From Erodium maritimum (Eukaryota; Streptophyta; Magnoliopsida; Geraniales; Geraniaceae): a DNA stretch of 64,000 bases. A program made the translations under genes and the position numbers. The notes under the pieces were generated by a model that was not told where the DNA came from, did no database searches, and saw only the letters and a list, made by a program, of their open reading frames with translations. Of this stretch, positions 21,975-33,799 are shown piece by piece. Position 1 is the first letter of the stretch, and every line of letters starts with the position of its first letter. The DNA lies in NCBI GenBank assembly GCA_963921825.1, contig OY997594.1:45006557-45070556 (forward strand). Direction: 5' to 3'.

Positions 21975-24584
21975 GAACTTGTCGTACTGAAAGTTCCCCT
22001 CCCTATTTCGAACGTGTTGATCAAACGTTAAGAATCGAGTTGGGGAAACATCAAACGTTCATTGAATACTATCAGCATCGAATGCCCGAACGGAGAAAGG
22101 CTACGGCCTTGACCAATAAACGGTCCGACCGGTCACCAGAGATGACCGAGTGACGATAAGATCAGAGTAGCGCAGCAGAAGCGTAGTGGGCCCATAACCC
22201 ACAATCATCGAACCTCACTAAAAGTTAGAAATCTTAAGAGTCGAACCTTTGAAAGCGACCTTCGTGTCCTAACACCCCGGTCGATGGACGAATGGTTGGA
22301 CGAGTGTGAGTTTCACGTGCAAGGATGGATTAGAGGGTAGTCCCTAGGTTCGTCCCAAAAGAGACGATCAAATTACAACCAATTCACGAAGTCAATATCG
22401 GAATTGACCTAAGACAAATGACGACGCCGACGTCCTAAAACCATGCAGGTTCACGCCAGCAGAGAAATTGCACCGAACGTCAGTCGGAAGAGTCGGAAAG
22501 ACGAAGGACCTGTCCGAGTGCGTCGTCACGCAACAACAAGAAGACGCATTACAAGAGCCACATCCTTCGCACCACACTGAACAGATAGATAGCACCGAGA
22601 GTTACAAGGACATCATACAACACTCTCATCGGAGAAGAAAGAGGAAAACGAGAACCGGGTACCAAGGTGTACCTTTGTCAGCAAGAGAAGAACGAACGCC
22701 AAACGTCCCGCGAGGACTAAGCATAACCATAAGGTTACGCCATAGAAGTGAGAGCACCTCAGGTTGAAATCCGACAACGGATAGTAGAGGGCGACTACCA
22801 AAAGCTTCTAGGCCAGTAACAAGATGGCACCGAACGAATTATTCGAGGAATAATTGAAGGAACCGTGCTAGTTTCCGAACTGTTCAAATTATCGAGGTCT
22901 CGGTGCGTGTTGATTACTCCTTGAGTGGTGACTTGGGTGGACTTGACTATAAGTCGTGTTGATCGATAGCTCGTAAACGAGTGTCAACGAGATAAGAAAT
23001 ACCACCGGTTGGGATAACCTTTGTCAATTGATCTTGAATGGTGTTTCGCTATCGTGTGTGATTATCGTACGTTTAGTTTTAGTGTCTTGAAGGCCATCGA
23101 TCCTTGTTGTGAACGTTGTTCGTCCGACTAGATGTCGGTAGAGTTCATGGTGATACTAAACCATGCACCGGTTTTGAGAACCGTTGACTCATTGATATGA
23201 TGATTTGGGTGAGACGAATTGTGATTTGTTTTGATCAGGGGTTGAGAATTGGTATCGATATCAAGAGAAATACCGTGAGTTGGATAACCTTCTTGATTGA
23301 TCACAGTTAAGTGTTGATGTTTTACCGCGAGTTAGGTTTGTGATGCTTGATGTGTGACTGACCCGTATCAGGTTGCGAACCTTGATCAGGTTTACCCGGT
23401 GTGACATGCTGCTACGTTGGAAAAGTGTACCATGATTGGTATGACATGAGCTTTTGATTAAGTTACGTTTTGAGGCATGCCACCTTTCGGCTAGATGCCG
23501 GCACATTGTACCATTTACTTGCTTGAGTTACGTCTACCTTTCCACGAGATGTGACAAAACGAGCGGTTGTTCCAAACTCTGTAATAGTGATGAGAACTTT
23601 TGTTTGATGGTAGCATCTGTGTGTTACTTGCTTACTTTGTGTGTGATAGGTCGAGACATGACCTTATACGTTCCAGCGTGAACTATTCTTGTAACGCTTA
23701 CTACAGAGAAACTGAGAGGTACATCTGCGGATGGCTCCATCCTTGCCCGACTTTCGGGGTATTCCGGTAAGACGCCCGTACAGACGGAAAATTCTGGTAC
23801 GACATGTCTGAACCGAGGTCGTTCTATTCGGTGTGATACCGGTACCGTTGGGGATTCTGATGAGAGATATCTACATCGAGGTTGTTTGTGACGGTCCGCT
23901 GTCTACACTAACGTTGGATTTTGTTATAGGTTGCCAAGATCGTTAATGAGGAAATTGAGAAGTAATGTTGGTATGTGGTTTCGACTCTGTTCGACTTGCA
24001 GAGCGTCCCGGCGGGATACCTGTGCCGACGGCAATTTCCGGTATGGGATATCTAGACCGTTACCTGAGGTTCTTAGGTGTTTGAGTGTTACTCGGCGTGT
24101 GTTTTGCTCGGTTTTTCTTTGAGTTGATGTGGGATGTTGCGCGTTTGAGTTGTGAACCATTGAGAAAGACTGTTTTTTTACCGACAGGTATGGCTTTTGA
24201 GAAACTAGCGTTATCTAGTGAAGCACGATTAAGTGAAGGTCGCGTAAATGCGAAAACGGTTAAAGACCGAGTAGATCCGGCAGAAGAGTTACACAGATGA
24301 AAGGCGCAAGCTTATTGAGTTTCAATACGTGATCAGATATTTCTGAGAGTGAGCCTAAGAGGGCCTTAGCGGATCGACCGCGACGGAGGGAAGTTGGCCC
24401 CGCAATTTATCGTACATTTTGAGGTCTTCAGACAGAACCAGAACCGTTGCCTAGCGGCTTCCACGTGTTCCCAAACTACAGAAGTACATCGCGGCTCCCT
24501 CGTTGGTGAGTCTTAAACGAACGTTCCCTAAGATAGGGACAAGAGGGGCGCATTCACTTTAAATTTCGAGGACGAAGTTCTTTT
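21975..24584 (+). other. P internal region without pol
   Basis: About 2.6 kb between gag and the polypurine tract in which I see no RT, RNase H, integrase or protease motif in any frame. Some text (23230-24060) resembles the mid-LTR style of related chromoviruses (GGTATTCCGGTAAGA-like units). Only the last codons before the PPT (AATTTCGAGGACGAAGTTC) look like the normal pol end. This suggests a non-autonomous element in which pol was replaced. Confidence 0.6.
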
Positions 24585-24596
24585 AAGGGGGTAGAC
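24585..24596 (+). other. P polypurine tract
   Basis: AAGGGGGTAGAC directly before the 3' LTR TGTAAAACCCC. It has the position and sequence expected for second-strand priming in this clade. Confidence 0.85.
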
Positions 24597-25086
24597 TGTA
24601 AAACCCCAATCATTTAAAAGGGTAACTTTATGGAAAATCGAAACCTTGAGGTAGGAAATTGCAACGAATGTTTTGAAAAGAAGAAAAAAAGGAAGCGAGT
24701 ATTAAAAAAAGGGAGGGAATTGGACTTGGGCCGGAATGGGCCCAACCCGAGTAACCGAGCCAGACCCAGCGCACGCCCGCGGCCCGACACCTTGCCCAAG
24801 CCCATACCCACGCCAGCGTCTCCCCCAAAACCCTAGCCCCCACTCGCTACCCTCATTTTGGTCGCACGCAAACCGAGGAAAGTCAGATCCGCTCTCGTTC
24901 TTCTTCCTCCTTCCTCGAGTCTCCTCTCCACCTCCTTCTCGTACCAGAAACGGCCGCCACTGCTCCCCTCACCCTCGTTTCCGAACCAGGCCGCGCCGTC
25001 GAGACCGAGACAAGAACCGCCGCCACCACCGTTTCTCCGTTCGCCTTCCCGAGCGAGCCGCACCGCCTGCAACCGAGCCCAGCATC
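24597..25086 (+). repeat. P 3' LTR, truncated
   Basis: Begins TGTAAAACCCC; from about 24740 it matches 12061-12420. It stops at ...CCCAGCATCG and is joined to an RNase H fragment of another element. The first 140 bp have no partner in the 5' LTR, which lost them. Confidence 0.8.
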
Positions 25087-25175
25087 GGTAGCCAACCACT
25101 TATGCTGGAAAGATGTTGTGATTTTCTGTTCCAGCAAGAACTTCAGACTTTGGTGATCAGTTCTAAGAATCGCCC
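25087..25175 (-). pseudogene. Gypsy RNase H fragment between P and E
   Basis: The minus strand reads RTDHQSLKFLLEQKITTSFQ and HKWLA. It is close to, but distinct from, the G1 RNase H at 36276-36361, which covers the same residues. Because G1 still has that segment, this 89-bp piece is a second copy and marks a recombination or filler-DNA joint. Confidence 0.8.
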
Positions 25176-26470
25176 TGAGAATTAACTCACAAAAAGTGAG
25201 CGACAAGTGCACCGGTCGTCAAGTAGTATTTCGGTTGAAGTCCAGTTATTGTACCCAAGGGAGCAATAAAACAGTCACTCGATTTAAAATCCGTTAGTTA
25301 ATTTGTATCTGAAAAGATTGGTTTTGGTTTTGAAAATTTGAATGACAGTTTTGAAATACAAGTAAGAGAAATTGAAATCAAGTACTAGGTAAAAATATCA
25401 GGTGTTGTGAAAATTTAGAAGAAAAATTGATCTGGGACTTTTTACGGGGTTACAATATGACTAATAATTCGCAAACATTCGTATTTACATGTGCAAACAA
25501 GGTTGGTTTAAAGGCAACGAAAATTCTCTGAACTAGTCCTAAACATCTCTCGATCGAATTAAGACCCTTTTATAATCTAACCGCCTAGTTATTTCTAATC
25601 TAGGTGTAGAGAGACATAAAACATTAAGATTCGTGAATTCCTCTAGCATTCGGGGTTGTAATCCTATAGGTATTGCACTTGTGTTAACCTAACTCTATTA
25701 GAGACTAGATTTAAACCTAAGTTGCATAACCCTTAGTCATTTTAGCAATTCTCATCTCTCGATTGTTGAATGCTAAAACCTAAACATCTATGAAGTGATC
25801 AAGTTGACAAAGTATTAAGCGTAAATCATGCAAACAATAACCTATAAACAAATTGCACAGAGTCAATATGAAAACTTTGAATTATGTCATCATATTGTTT
25901 CTCCTAGCCCTAGATCAATGGAAATTTAGCTTATGGAGATGAATTATGCCCAATACAAGTTCTCCCCTTTCTAAACCTAACTTTTGCCTTATAAAGTGTT
26001 TTGGGGCACTTGTGGGCGAACAGCCAACGAGCCCGCAACGTACTGGGCCGCGGTCTGGTCATGTCTTCTCGGCTGACTGGGCCGCTAGCCGGTCCTGAGT
26101 CTGCGGCGGACTAGGATGCGTTCCGGTCTTGAATCCTCGCTACGGGTGGCTTACCGTGCCTGGACAAAGACAATCCCTTCACGAAAGTTGTAGATATCTA
26201 AAGTCCCTTCAATTTGACATAAAACATGAGGCAATCGAAGTTCGTATGAAAAAGTCATTCCCTTCACAAGATCAGCTAGTCTCCAAAACTCTTTAGACCG
26301 ATTTTACCTCCATTTTAACCCTTTTTCGATCAAAGCATCTATAAAACACAAAGAGAGACACAATATGAGTAACGAGAGAAAAGTGGACCAAATTATCCAA
26401 TCTTGGGACTAAAATGCTCAAGAATGTGGGCTAAAAACATCTAGAATCGATGCAATTTATGTCCACATCA
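25176..26470 (-). repeat. E 3' LTR
   Basis: 1295 bp, matching 34756-36169 in order with many substitutions and about 120 bp of net deletion. Plus strand reads TGAGAATTAAC...GTCCACATCA. Confidence 0.82.
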
Positions 26471-27015
26471 ACACCCCACACTTAAATTTTTCTTGCCCCG
26501 AGAAAAATAAAATAAGAAAGCAATTTAAAGATATGTCCTGGTTAAACCCCGAGGTTCACCTCGATAGGAGGATTCTGGGCCTCCTTTATTCAAAATAATA
26601 ACAAGTAAAGATGCTCGTGCAATGCATGAACCTAAATCTAATGCAATCCTAGGGAAAAGTATATGATGCATGCAAAAAGGCACAAAAGTAGGCGATAGCT
26701 AAGTACTTGTGCACAGAGGATCAAAAGGATTTTCTCAAAATTGTCACATGCCACGAACCCTTACACACATCAAGCACCATATAGATCGATGAGTATTTTC
26801 AAGCATGATACTACTCGCATTAAAGAATGACTCTTTCCATTTATAATTGCATTTCCTCATTCACTCTAACAATGTGTTTCCTCTTTTCCCTATACACGGA
26901 GTTTAAAGATTCATATGCTATCATGATGGACTCATCTTCATTAATTGTAAGGAATCATGGTCATTAAGAACCAGCACGGTCGTTAATTAAGTATGTAATG
27001 TAAGGCCTGGAAAAA
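26471..27015 (-). other. E interior, 3' non-coding part
   Basis: AT-rich, no coding signal. Immediately inside the LTR, the minus strand carries the polypurine tract AAGTGTGGGGTGT (26471-26483). Confidence 0.65.
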
Positions 27016-28220
27016 TGTAAGAACCACTACCGGTCAATCGGCGGAAAAACGGAAAAAATTTAAAATTTTTGGGCATGCACTTAAATGAATCTAAAATTGA
27101 CCCCGATGGTCATATAGGACTTAAGTTGACCTCGATATCGACCAAAGTGAGTTCTGGGTGACTCAGGGCAGCTTTTTGACCAATTCAGGAAAAGTTGACT
27201 TTTTGCCGAAAAAGTCAACCGAGCGACGTTTTGGTCCGTTTGAGGCCCGATTTGGCTCCAAAAAGCTTAGCCGTCGTTACAGCGGTCTTAGTTGGGCCGT
27301 TCCCTTGTACGACGTGAAATTTTATAATTTCTTGGAAAATGGGTCCGAAACGGCCAAATTTTCGCTAATCAGATTGAAAAATATCTGTAGATATTTTTCT
27401 AACTCATGGGACTCAAATGAAACTTGTCAAAAAAGGGGTGGATTGGAGTTGAAATGTCATTTGTACCCTTAGACTTAAATTAACAACAAAAGGATGAAGG
27501 GAGGGTAGTTTGGTCTTTTTGTGGAGTTGTTGATTTTTTTAAAACAAAATAAAAGAGAAGAGATGAGAGAGGCACGGTTAAATCAGAAAAAAGGAGAGAA
27601 ATAGAGAGAGAAAGAAGAGAGAGAAAGGGAAGGAGAGGAAAGGAGAGAAAGCGTGGGATTTTTGGAGATTGTCGACGATCCGACCGATGGATCGTGTTTT
27701 TCCTTGCATAATCGTCATCCCCTCATCGTTGCCTACGGTAAGAACCCGACTTTTCCTCGTTTTGACGTGTTTTATTTCTAAGTGTTCGTTTAGAATTGAT
27801 TAAATGATGAATGGTTGAGGTTTAGAGGTCGTTAGGAACGTTTTGGGGCGAAAATGAGCGTTTTCCGGTGTGGCCGAGTGGGGCCCACGTGATCGGGTGT
27901 CGGGTTTTTCGTGTTCGGGTGGTCTTGGACGATCCCCGAGTTAGATCGTGACCATGTTAGATCGTGCCGACGACCGTGGAAAGAGGAGGCTAGGCGAGTG
28001 ACTACGAGCACGCTGGAGCTTGAGCGTGGATATTTGGAAAGCGTTACGAGGTAGGGAAAAGTGGTCGGATATTGGCATTGACTAGGGAAAGTTATCAGTA
28101 GAAATGCATGTGACGCGATTGGTGTCAAAGGATAAGTAAACCTGTCGAACAATAGAAATGCATGTGGGCACTTAGTTGTGCCCGTAGGTTAAGTAACTTG
28201 TTGTGTTTATGATTGTGGCT

Positions 28221-28390
28221 ATGTGTGCCTTTGGGATGTTGAACCCGTATGTTATTGGTGGTGTTTCGTGGGTAGTCATGTGTGCCTTTGGGGTGTTGAA
28301 CCCGTATGTTACTGGTTGTGTTTCGTGGGTGGCCATGTGTGCCTGTGGGGTGTTAAACTTGTATGGTTGTTGATTGACTTGCTGAGGGGT
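28221..28390 (+). repeat. 57-bp tandem repeats in solo LTR
   Basis: Three units beginning ATGTGTGCCT(T/G)(T/G)GG at 28221, 28278 and 28335. Related text, more decayed, is present in both B LTRs. Confidence 0.75.
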
Positions 28391-28518
28391 AGTTAGTCGT
28401 TATATTATTGTCGCTATTTGTTAAACCTTGGGTGATGACTGTGATTGCATGGAGGTTGGGGCCTGCCTGACAACAAAGGGGTGTCACGGGGTCGCGCGCG
28501 TAAGGATTGGCTAGCCTT

Positions 28519-28693
28519 CCGACTAACCATCGGTAAAGTGTGCAGTTTTATGCGATGAAGGGCGACTCCCCTTCCGACTAGCTATCGGAAAAGTATTGAT
28601 GTATATGTCGCGAACAGGTCGACCGCCTGGCCCGACTGCGTGTCGGGGAAAGTTGCGTGTGGCAGTCTCAAGCCCAGCCGGTTAGCAACCGGC
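28519..28693 (+). repeat. Series of four short hairpins in solo LTR
   Basis: CCGACTAACCATCGG (28519-28533), CCGACTAGCTATCGG (28574-28588), CCCGACTGCGTGTCGGG (28631-28647) and GCCGGTTAGCAACCGGC (28677-28693). Spacing of the first three is 55-57 bases. Arms are kept while loops vary. Confidence 0.7.
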
Positions 28694-28977
28694 AACTGAG
28701 TGGCTGGTGTGCGATCCTTTGTGATCTTGATTGTTGGGTGCGATCCTTTGTGATCTTGGGTGTTGCGTGGTTATTATTTGCGTATTTGGTTGAGGTCATA
28801 ACTGCTGTGTCGGGTTTACATTACGTGTCCGGGGTTTGAGATGGTTGGGAAAGTTGAACAGTTGTATTGCGTAACCGTCAGTCTAAATTGTGTTTTTGGG
28901 GTAGTCCCTGTGGTTGTTATTGTCGGGTTCCCGGCATTTCTGCTGGTATGCCGCGGTCAACCCGGTATCCGTGGCAG

Positions 28978-28992
28978 TGAGCGAAATGCTCA
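28978..28992 (+). other. GNRA-like hairpin in B-family solo LTR
   Basis: TGAGC-GAAAT-GCTCA followed by CCCCCTGC, a pyrimidine stretch and GCAGGT (CAGGT at 29012-29016). The same hairpin is present in both B LTRs on the minus strand (39773-39787 and 47127-47141). Confidence 0.6.
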
Positions 28993-29270
28993 CCCCCTGC
29001 TACTTTTCATGCAGGTACTGGTGGTGAGACGGACTAGGAGAGCCCTCGAAGCTTGAAGAGCTGGGAGCGGAAGTCCGGGTCTCTGGGTAGTTAGTGACGT
29101 ACCTTGTAGCTTGTTTGTACATCGTTTTGAACGTATTTTTTCCGCTGTAAAATTATCGTTTTTTTAACTTAAGTGTTGTTTTAAGGAGGTTTATTAAAAT
29201 GTTCGAAAATTGTTTTATTGTTTCACCGTTCGCGTTCCGGGTTCGGTCATGCCGAATTCGGGGCGTGACA

Positions 29271-30870
29271 CAAAAGGTAGCGAAGGAATATGAAAAGAAG
29301 GTCAAATAAATATCTCAAGACAAAAATGCTACAATCTCACACCCAAAAGTGTTTCACACATCATAAACCATGTTTGTGCATCATCCAATTTTTGCATTCT
29401 TTACTACGATTTTCCTCATTGAATAGCTAAGTGTAGCACTAATTGCCAATATGTTTTTATTTCTTTCTTTTATGATCTTAACTATCTAAAAATGCACCCT
29501 CTTTATCCAACCCAACATGTCTTACCCCACACTTATGTTTTTGTTTTCACTAGGGAGCTAAAATTGTCCACTTTTCCGTTTTTTTCTAATTTTTTTCCTT
29601 TTCGAGGTAAGGTATAATACTCTTTTTTTTTAATACAACCTAATGACATTTAAATAATCTTTTTTCTCTCTTTCTCTTACTCAACATCCCAAATAACAAC
29701 CCCTCTCAATGAAGCACCTAAGTCAAGAGATATGGGTTCAAACAATAACGAGGATATAAAAACGAAATGAAAGGCACATAGGATCATAATGTTCGGGTTA
29801 GAAACGAAAGGCTAAGGCTGAAATGGGTGACTAAGAGATATAATCATGCAAATGTAGGCAATTTTGGCTCAAACGGTACATAGATGGCCGAAAATATTTT
29901 TCTCAAATAACCATGTTCCTTATTCTTATTTCGCCTCGAATGGGTCATACATGTAGTTCTAGACTCATTTTACCATGCATAGAAATCAAAGGAATACCAC
30001 ACTAGTTTTTAGAAAACACTCAAAACGCAAGTGAAAGAACTATTCATAATGCATGTGCTTTCACTACTCATTTGATTCATTCAATGCCCATATACAACTT
30101 TGATTTATGCAAGGAAATAACCATATGCAACAGTTCAATCATTAAAACCTTAAGACCATATACATTATACTAAACATCTCACCAAAAAATATTTTTTTGT
30201 TTATTTTTTCAAAAATGTATAACACAAAATGATGCATGAGCACACAAATTCAAACACAAAATGCAAGACATACCTCACCCCACACTTTAAAACTAAGCAT
30301 TTTCACCAGTGCGACTCAATCCTACACATGCTCCTAGCCTCATAACTAATAACTCCACACTCATAATCAGCAAATACACAATTCACGAAATCCTACATGC
30401 ATGTTCTATCAACACATCAATTCGGGCGCTCAATGCCCACCAGATAGCGTAAAGAAAATATAATAGCGATATACATTAAAAATAAGAAGGGAAGAAATAC
30501 TGCCCCTCGAAGAACCACTATCCAAACTGCATTGACTGTGGGAATCCTCGTGCATGGATGGATGGAGAGCTACTTCGCCCAAGTGAGTTCACAAGAACTC
30601 GATGCCAACAAATACAACTATAATTCTATTGCTTCCATCATGTATCACCAAATTGCACAGATAGTTAGAAAACAAGAGCAAGACATAACATATACAAAAC
30701 AAAGAGGGGTAGGGATATTGTGTTGCCTCCCAACAAGCGCATTTGTTTAACGTCGTTTGCTCGACGGGTAGGAGGCTCAATCAGGAGGCCTCCTGAATGT
30801 CTCAAACTTCCATTGCGTTCTCCTCTTCAAGTGTGGATGTGAAGGTGGGAGAAGGAACACAATGTAGTAG
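29271..30870 (-). other. E interior, long non-coding region
   Basis: AT-rich with no coding signal over most of its length. Near 30716-30780 the minus strand reads GACGTTAAACAAATGCGC then TTGTTGGGAGGCAAC, a sequence commonly found at the end of pol in Athila/Tat elements. It places what follows (lower coordinates) in the 3' non-coding part. Confidence 0.6.
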
Positions 30871-31768
30871 TGTAAGAACCGCCCCCGGTCGAGCCGAAGG
30901 CTTTCGGCCAAAGTTGACTTTTTGTCGGAAAAGTCAACTGATGGCTCCGAGAGTCATTCGGGACCTTTCCGGGGCCCAAAAAGCTTAGCCGTCGTTGTGG
31001 TTAGCTTAATTGGGCAGTTTCCTTCCAAATGACTGTAATTGTGAAAAAGTCAAATGTAAGTCAACTCGGGTCAAAATACGTCAATTTAAGGACAAAACCG
31101 ATTAAATTAGAAGTGCTGGATTTTATTTGGTTAGAGGTGGTCCCCACATGGACACTTGTCCATGTTGGCTTCAAAAGGAAGAAATGGATGAGGTTTGACC
31201 AAACTACCCCCTTATGAGCCAAAGGAGGGAGAGGGAGCTAGAGGGGCATTTTGGGAAGTTCACTACTAGGTTAAAGCCCCCAAAAGGAGCGCAATTCAGC
31301 CCAATATTGCTAGTTGGCCGAAAATACCAAGAGAGAGAGAGAGGGTCTTCCATTGAAGCTTGAAGGAGAAGCAAGGAGCAAAGAGTGTTTTTTCTAGTTT
31401 TCTACCTCAAATCATCACACAAACCCCTTATTCTTCTTCTACTCTCCATTTCCAAGGTAAAGCCACTAATCAAATTCGTTTTTATTGAAATTGGATCATG
31501 GGTTTTGAAGGAGAAGAGCTAGAAATGGTTTGGTTTGAGGTTTTATGGCTTAGATGAAGGTTTGGGTGAAGAAAAGTGAAGTTTATTGTTAGAAATCTCT
31601 AGGTTTGAGTAGTTTTGATGACATCCCTTTGTGGGTATTGGTTTACTGAAGCTTTGGGGTCTGTTTTGGAGTTTTGAGGATTCATCAATGGAGTTTTGAT
31701 GTTGAAATTCGTAGAAAACGAAGTTGGGGAAGAAGAAGAGAGTCTGCCCAGATCTGACACGGAATGGG

Positions 31769-32000
31769 GCACGGAGAGGGCCAGGTTCCGGCATGTAACG
31801 TCGCACGGAAAGGGCCAGGTTTTGGCAGAGAGTGACGCACGGACCGTGCCTGGTCCCGGGCCGGTCTGCAGCACAGACCGTGCCTGGTCCCAGGCCGTTG
31901 TGCCGCACGAGTCGTGCCTGGTTCCGGGCCAGTCTGTGGCGCGTGCCGGGTCGGATTCCGGGCCGGTGTGCTGCACGGGCCAGGTCGGGTTCCGGGCCTG
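31769..32000 (+). repeat. 34-bp GC-rich tandem array in solo LTR
   Basis: Units contain CGTGCCTGGTCCCGGGCC; copies at 31845, 31879 and 31913 are exactly 34 bp apart, with degenerate copies on both sides. Several long ORFs on both strands here result from the repeat and GC content. Confidence 0.75.
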
Positions 32001-33237
32001 TGGGCCATCCGGTTGGGCCTCATTCCGGCCCATTTCTCGTTTTTGCCCATGTTGGATTTCCCGGCTTAGTTTAATTGTTTCTCGTCTAAAACGCAACTGA
32101 ATTGGTATTGATTCAGGAATTGTTTTGTGATCCAAGACTTTGGACACGAGCTCGACGGATGAGGAGACCCTTGGATCTCGTGAAGTGGAGTAGGAAGCTA
32201 GCCAGGTCGTCCGCAGCTAGGATTGGAGTGCTTTTGAGGTAGGGAACGTAGCGAATACCGGTTGAATTATGGAAAGTTACTAGTATGCTTATAGGTTGTA
32301 ATTACTTGTTTTAATGATTAGAATTGCATGTTTAGATAGTGAGGAACGAGTGAAATGAGGGATAACTTACGTGCCATGTCGAGCCGTAAGTTTGGGATTG
32401 TCGTGCTGTAGAATTGCATGCGGACCATGTCGAGCCCTTAGGTTGCGTGTTGATTGAAATGACATGATCTTTGATTGAGATGCATGATGTGTGACATAGC
32501 CGTGTTTAATTGAGAAGCATGTTAGGGTATACTCAGTGTGGCATGTTGTTGTTATGTTTGGGCAAGTGTGACATGCGTGATGTGATGTGAACCATTGGTT
32601 GTGATATGATCGGGTGAGTGATAGACCGATGTGCCGTGTTATGGTGAGTTGGCTCGGTTGGTATATCGTGGTCGAACTATGGCATTGTGATGCGTGTTAT
32701 TCTCTTGATGTATGTTCCAAGAGGAGGTGTGTCCGGTATGATACCTACACTAAGAGAGTATGCCAGTGTAGGGTATCGAGGACGAGGACGGTGTGACCAT
32801 TACCCCGATGTTGTGTGGTCCGGGAAGGTGTACGACCGAGGTATGTGTCGGTCCGGTATGCATGAGGCCCTGAGTCTACGTGACAAGAAGACATCCAACT
32901 GAATGTATTATCGGTCAGGGATGTGCCCCGAGTCTACGTGACGGGAAGATGACGGGACCGATGTTGTGTGTTTCGGTACGATATAAGTGGGACGGGTTGT
33001 GATAGCCGGTGATGTTGGGAACTGCTGTGCTTGACTTGTGTTGGTTCTGCTGTGTGCTCTATGCCTGTTGTTGGACTGTGTGCGTTGTTTTAAGTGTGAT
33101 TATGGTCTTGTGAGAGTGATTTGTGGTTGGTAACTTCCCGTGGGCGTTGTTAGTAGTTATGCTTTGCTAGTATGCCCTAATTGGACGGTTACTCGTGGTG
33201 ATCAACGGATGTTCATAACCTTAACTACTTTTCCAAC

Positions 33238-33251
33238 TGAGCGAAAGCTCA
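33238..33251 (+). other. GNRA hairpin in second-family solo LTR
   Basis: TGAGC-GAAA-GCTCA, a 5-bp stem with a perfect GAAA tetraloop, then CCCCCTTAC, a T-rich stretch and TTCAGGT (CAGGT 33273-33277). Confidence 0.65.
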
Positions 33252-33799
33252 CCCCCTTACCTTGTTGTTTTTCAGGTCTTGAGCGGGATCTGTGCTAGCA
33301 GGATTCTCGGCGCTTGGGAGCCAACGAGGGTCTTGTCTAGTGGTCTAGCGACGTACTGTTTATTTGAACTAAACACTTTATTACTGGTTTTTATGAGTTG
33401 TTGACTCATTTTATCAGATTTATGAATTTTGGAGTGTTATTTTAAACTTATTTCCTTTGAACTGCTTTAATTATTTACTATTTTAAGTTCACGTCTCGAG
33501 TCTGGTCAAAACCGGATTTGGGGCGTGACAGGTATCATATACTAGTCCCTGAGTTTTGCAAAAGTTCCAAACTCAAGGCTAATCTCATCAAGCTTGCCTT
33601 CACAGAATATTTATGACTTAACTTGTCTTGACACAACTTGATAGGAATATGAATGCCATGAAGCGTAAAATTCTCATGACAACAACGGTAAAGGCCATCT
33701 ACCACAATAGAGTAACATCTCACAAACGAGGAAGGAGTACTAGCAAAAACATCACAGATTTTATGCTTTATATTAAAAACTCTATGCTCAATATTACAT

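Larger units (their letters stand above)
12061..25086 (+). mobile_element. P: gag-only chromovirus-type element, both ends truncated
   Basis: Plus-strand LTR element. The 5' LTR is 12061-13539 plus 18274-19290, split by a copia element; then come a Met-type primer site, a long leader, a broken gag, about 2.6 kb without pol, a polypurine tract and the 3' LTR from 24597. The 5' LTR lacks its first roughly 140 bp compared with the 3' copy. The 3' LTR stops at 25086, about 490 bp in. Both outer ends are therefore lost and no target duplication can be read. The gag and LTR ends (TGTAAAACC...GGGGCGTGACA) resemble Tekay/Del chromoviruses. Confidence 0.8.
27016..29270 (+). mobile_element. Solo chromovirus LTR (B family)
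   Basis: 2255 bp, TGTAAGAACC...GGGGCGTGACA, similar along its length to the LTRs of element B but on the opposite strand. Flanks are AAAAA and CAAAA, a target duplication with one difference. No primer site or internal sequence follows, so it is a solo LTR left by LTR-LTR recombination. It carries three 57-bp repeats (28221-28390), four short hairpins (28519-28693) and the conserved hairpin at 28978-28992. Confidence 0.85.
30871..33530 (+). mobile_element. Solo chromovirus LTR (second family)
   Basis: 2660 bp, TGTAAGAACCGCC...CCGGATTTGGGGCGTGACA. Same family as 58442-61788, with matching start, mid-region and end. Flanks AGTAG and GGTAT share only GTA, so a target duplication is doubtful. 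No internal sequence is attached. It carries a GC-rich 34-bp repeat array (about 31769-32000) and the conserved hairpin at 33238-33251. Confidence 0.82.

Noticed and set aside
28657..29056. ORFs repeated at 39709-40111 and 47069-47465
   Set aside because: The three sets are the same part of B-family LTRs; conserved because the LTRs are recent copies, with no domain.
31543..32147. Long overlapping ORFs on both strands
   Set aside because: They lie on the 34-bp GC-rich array of a solo LTR and read in nearly all frames.
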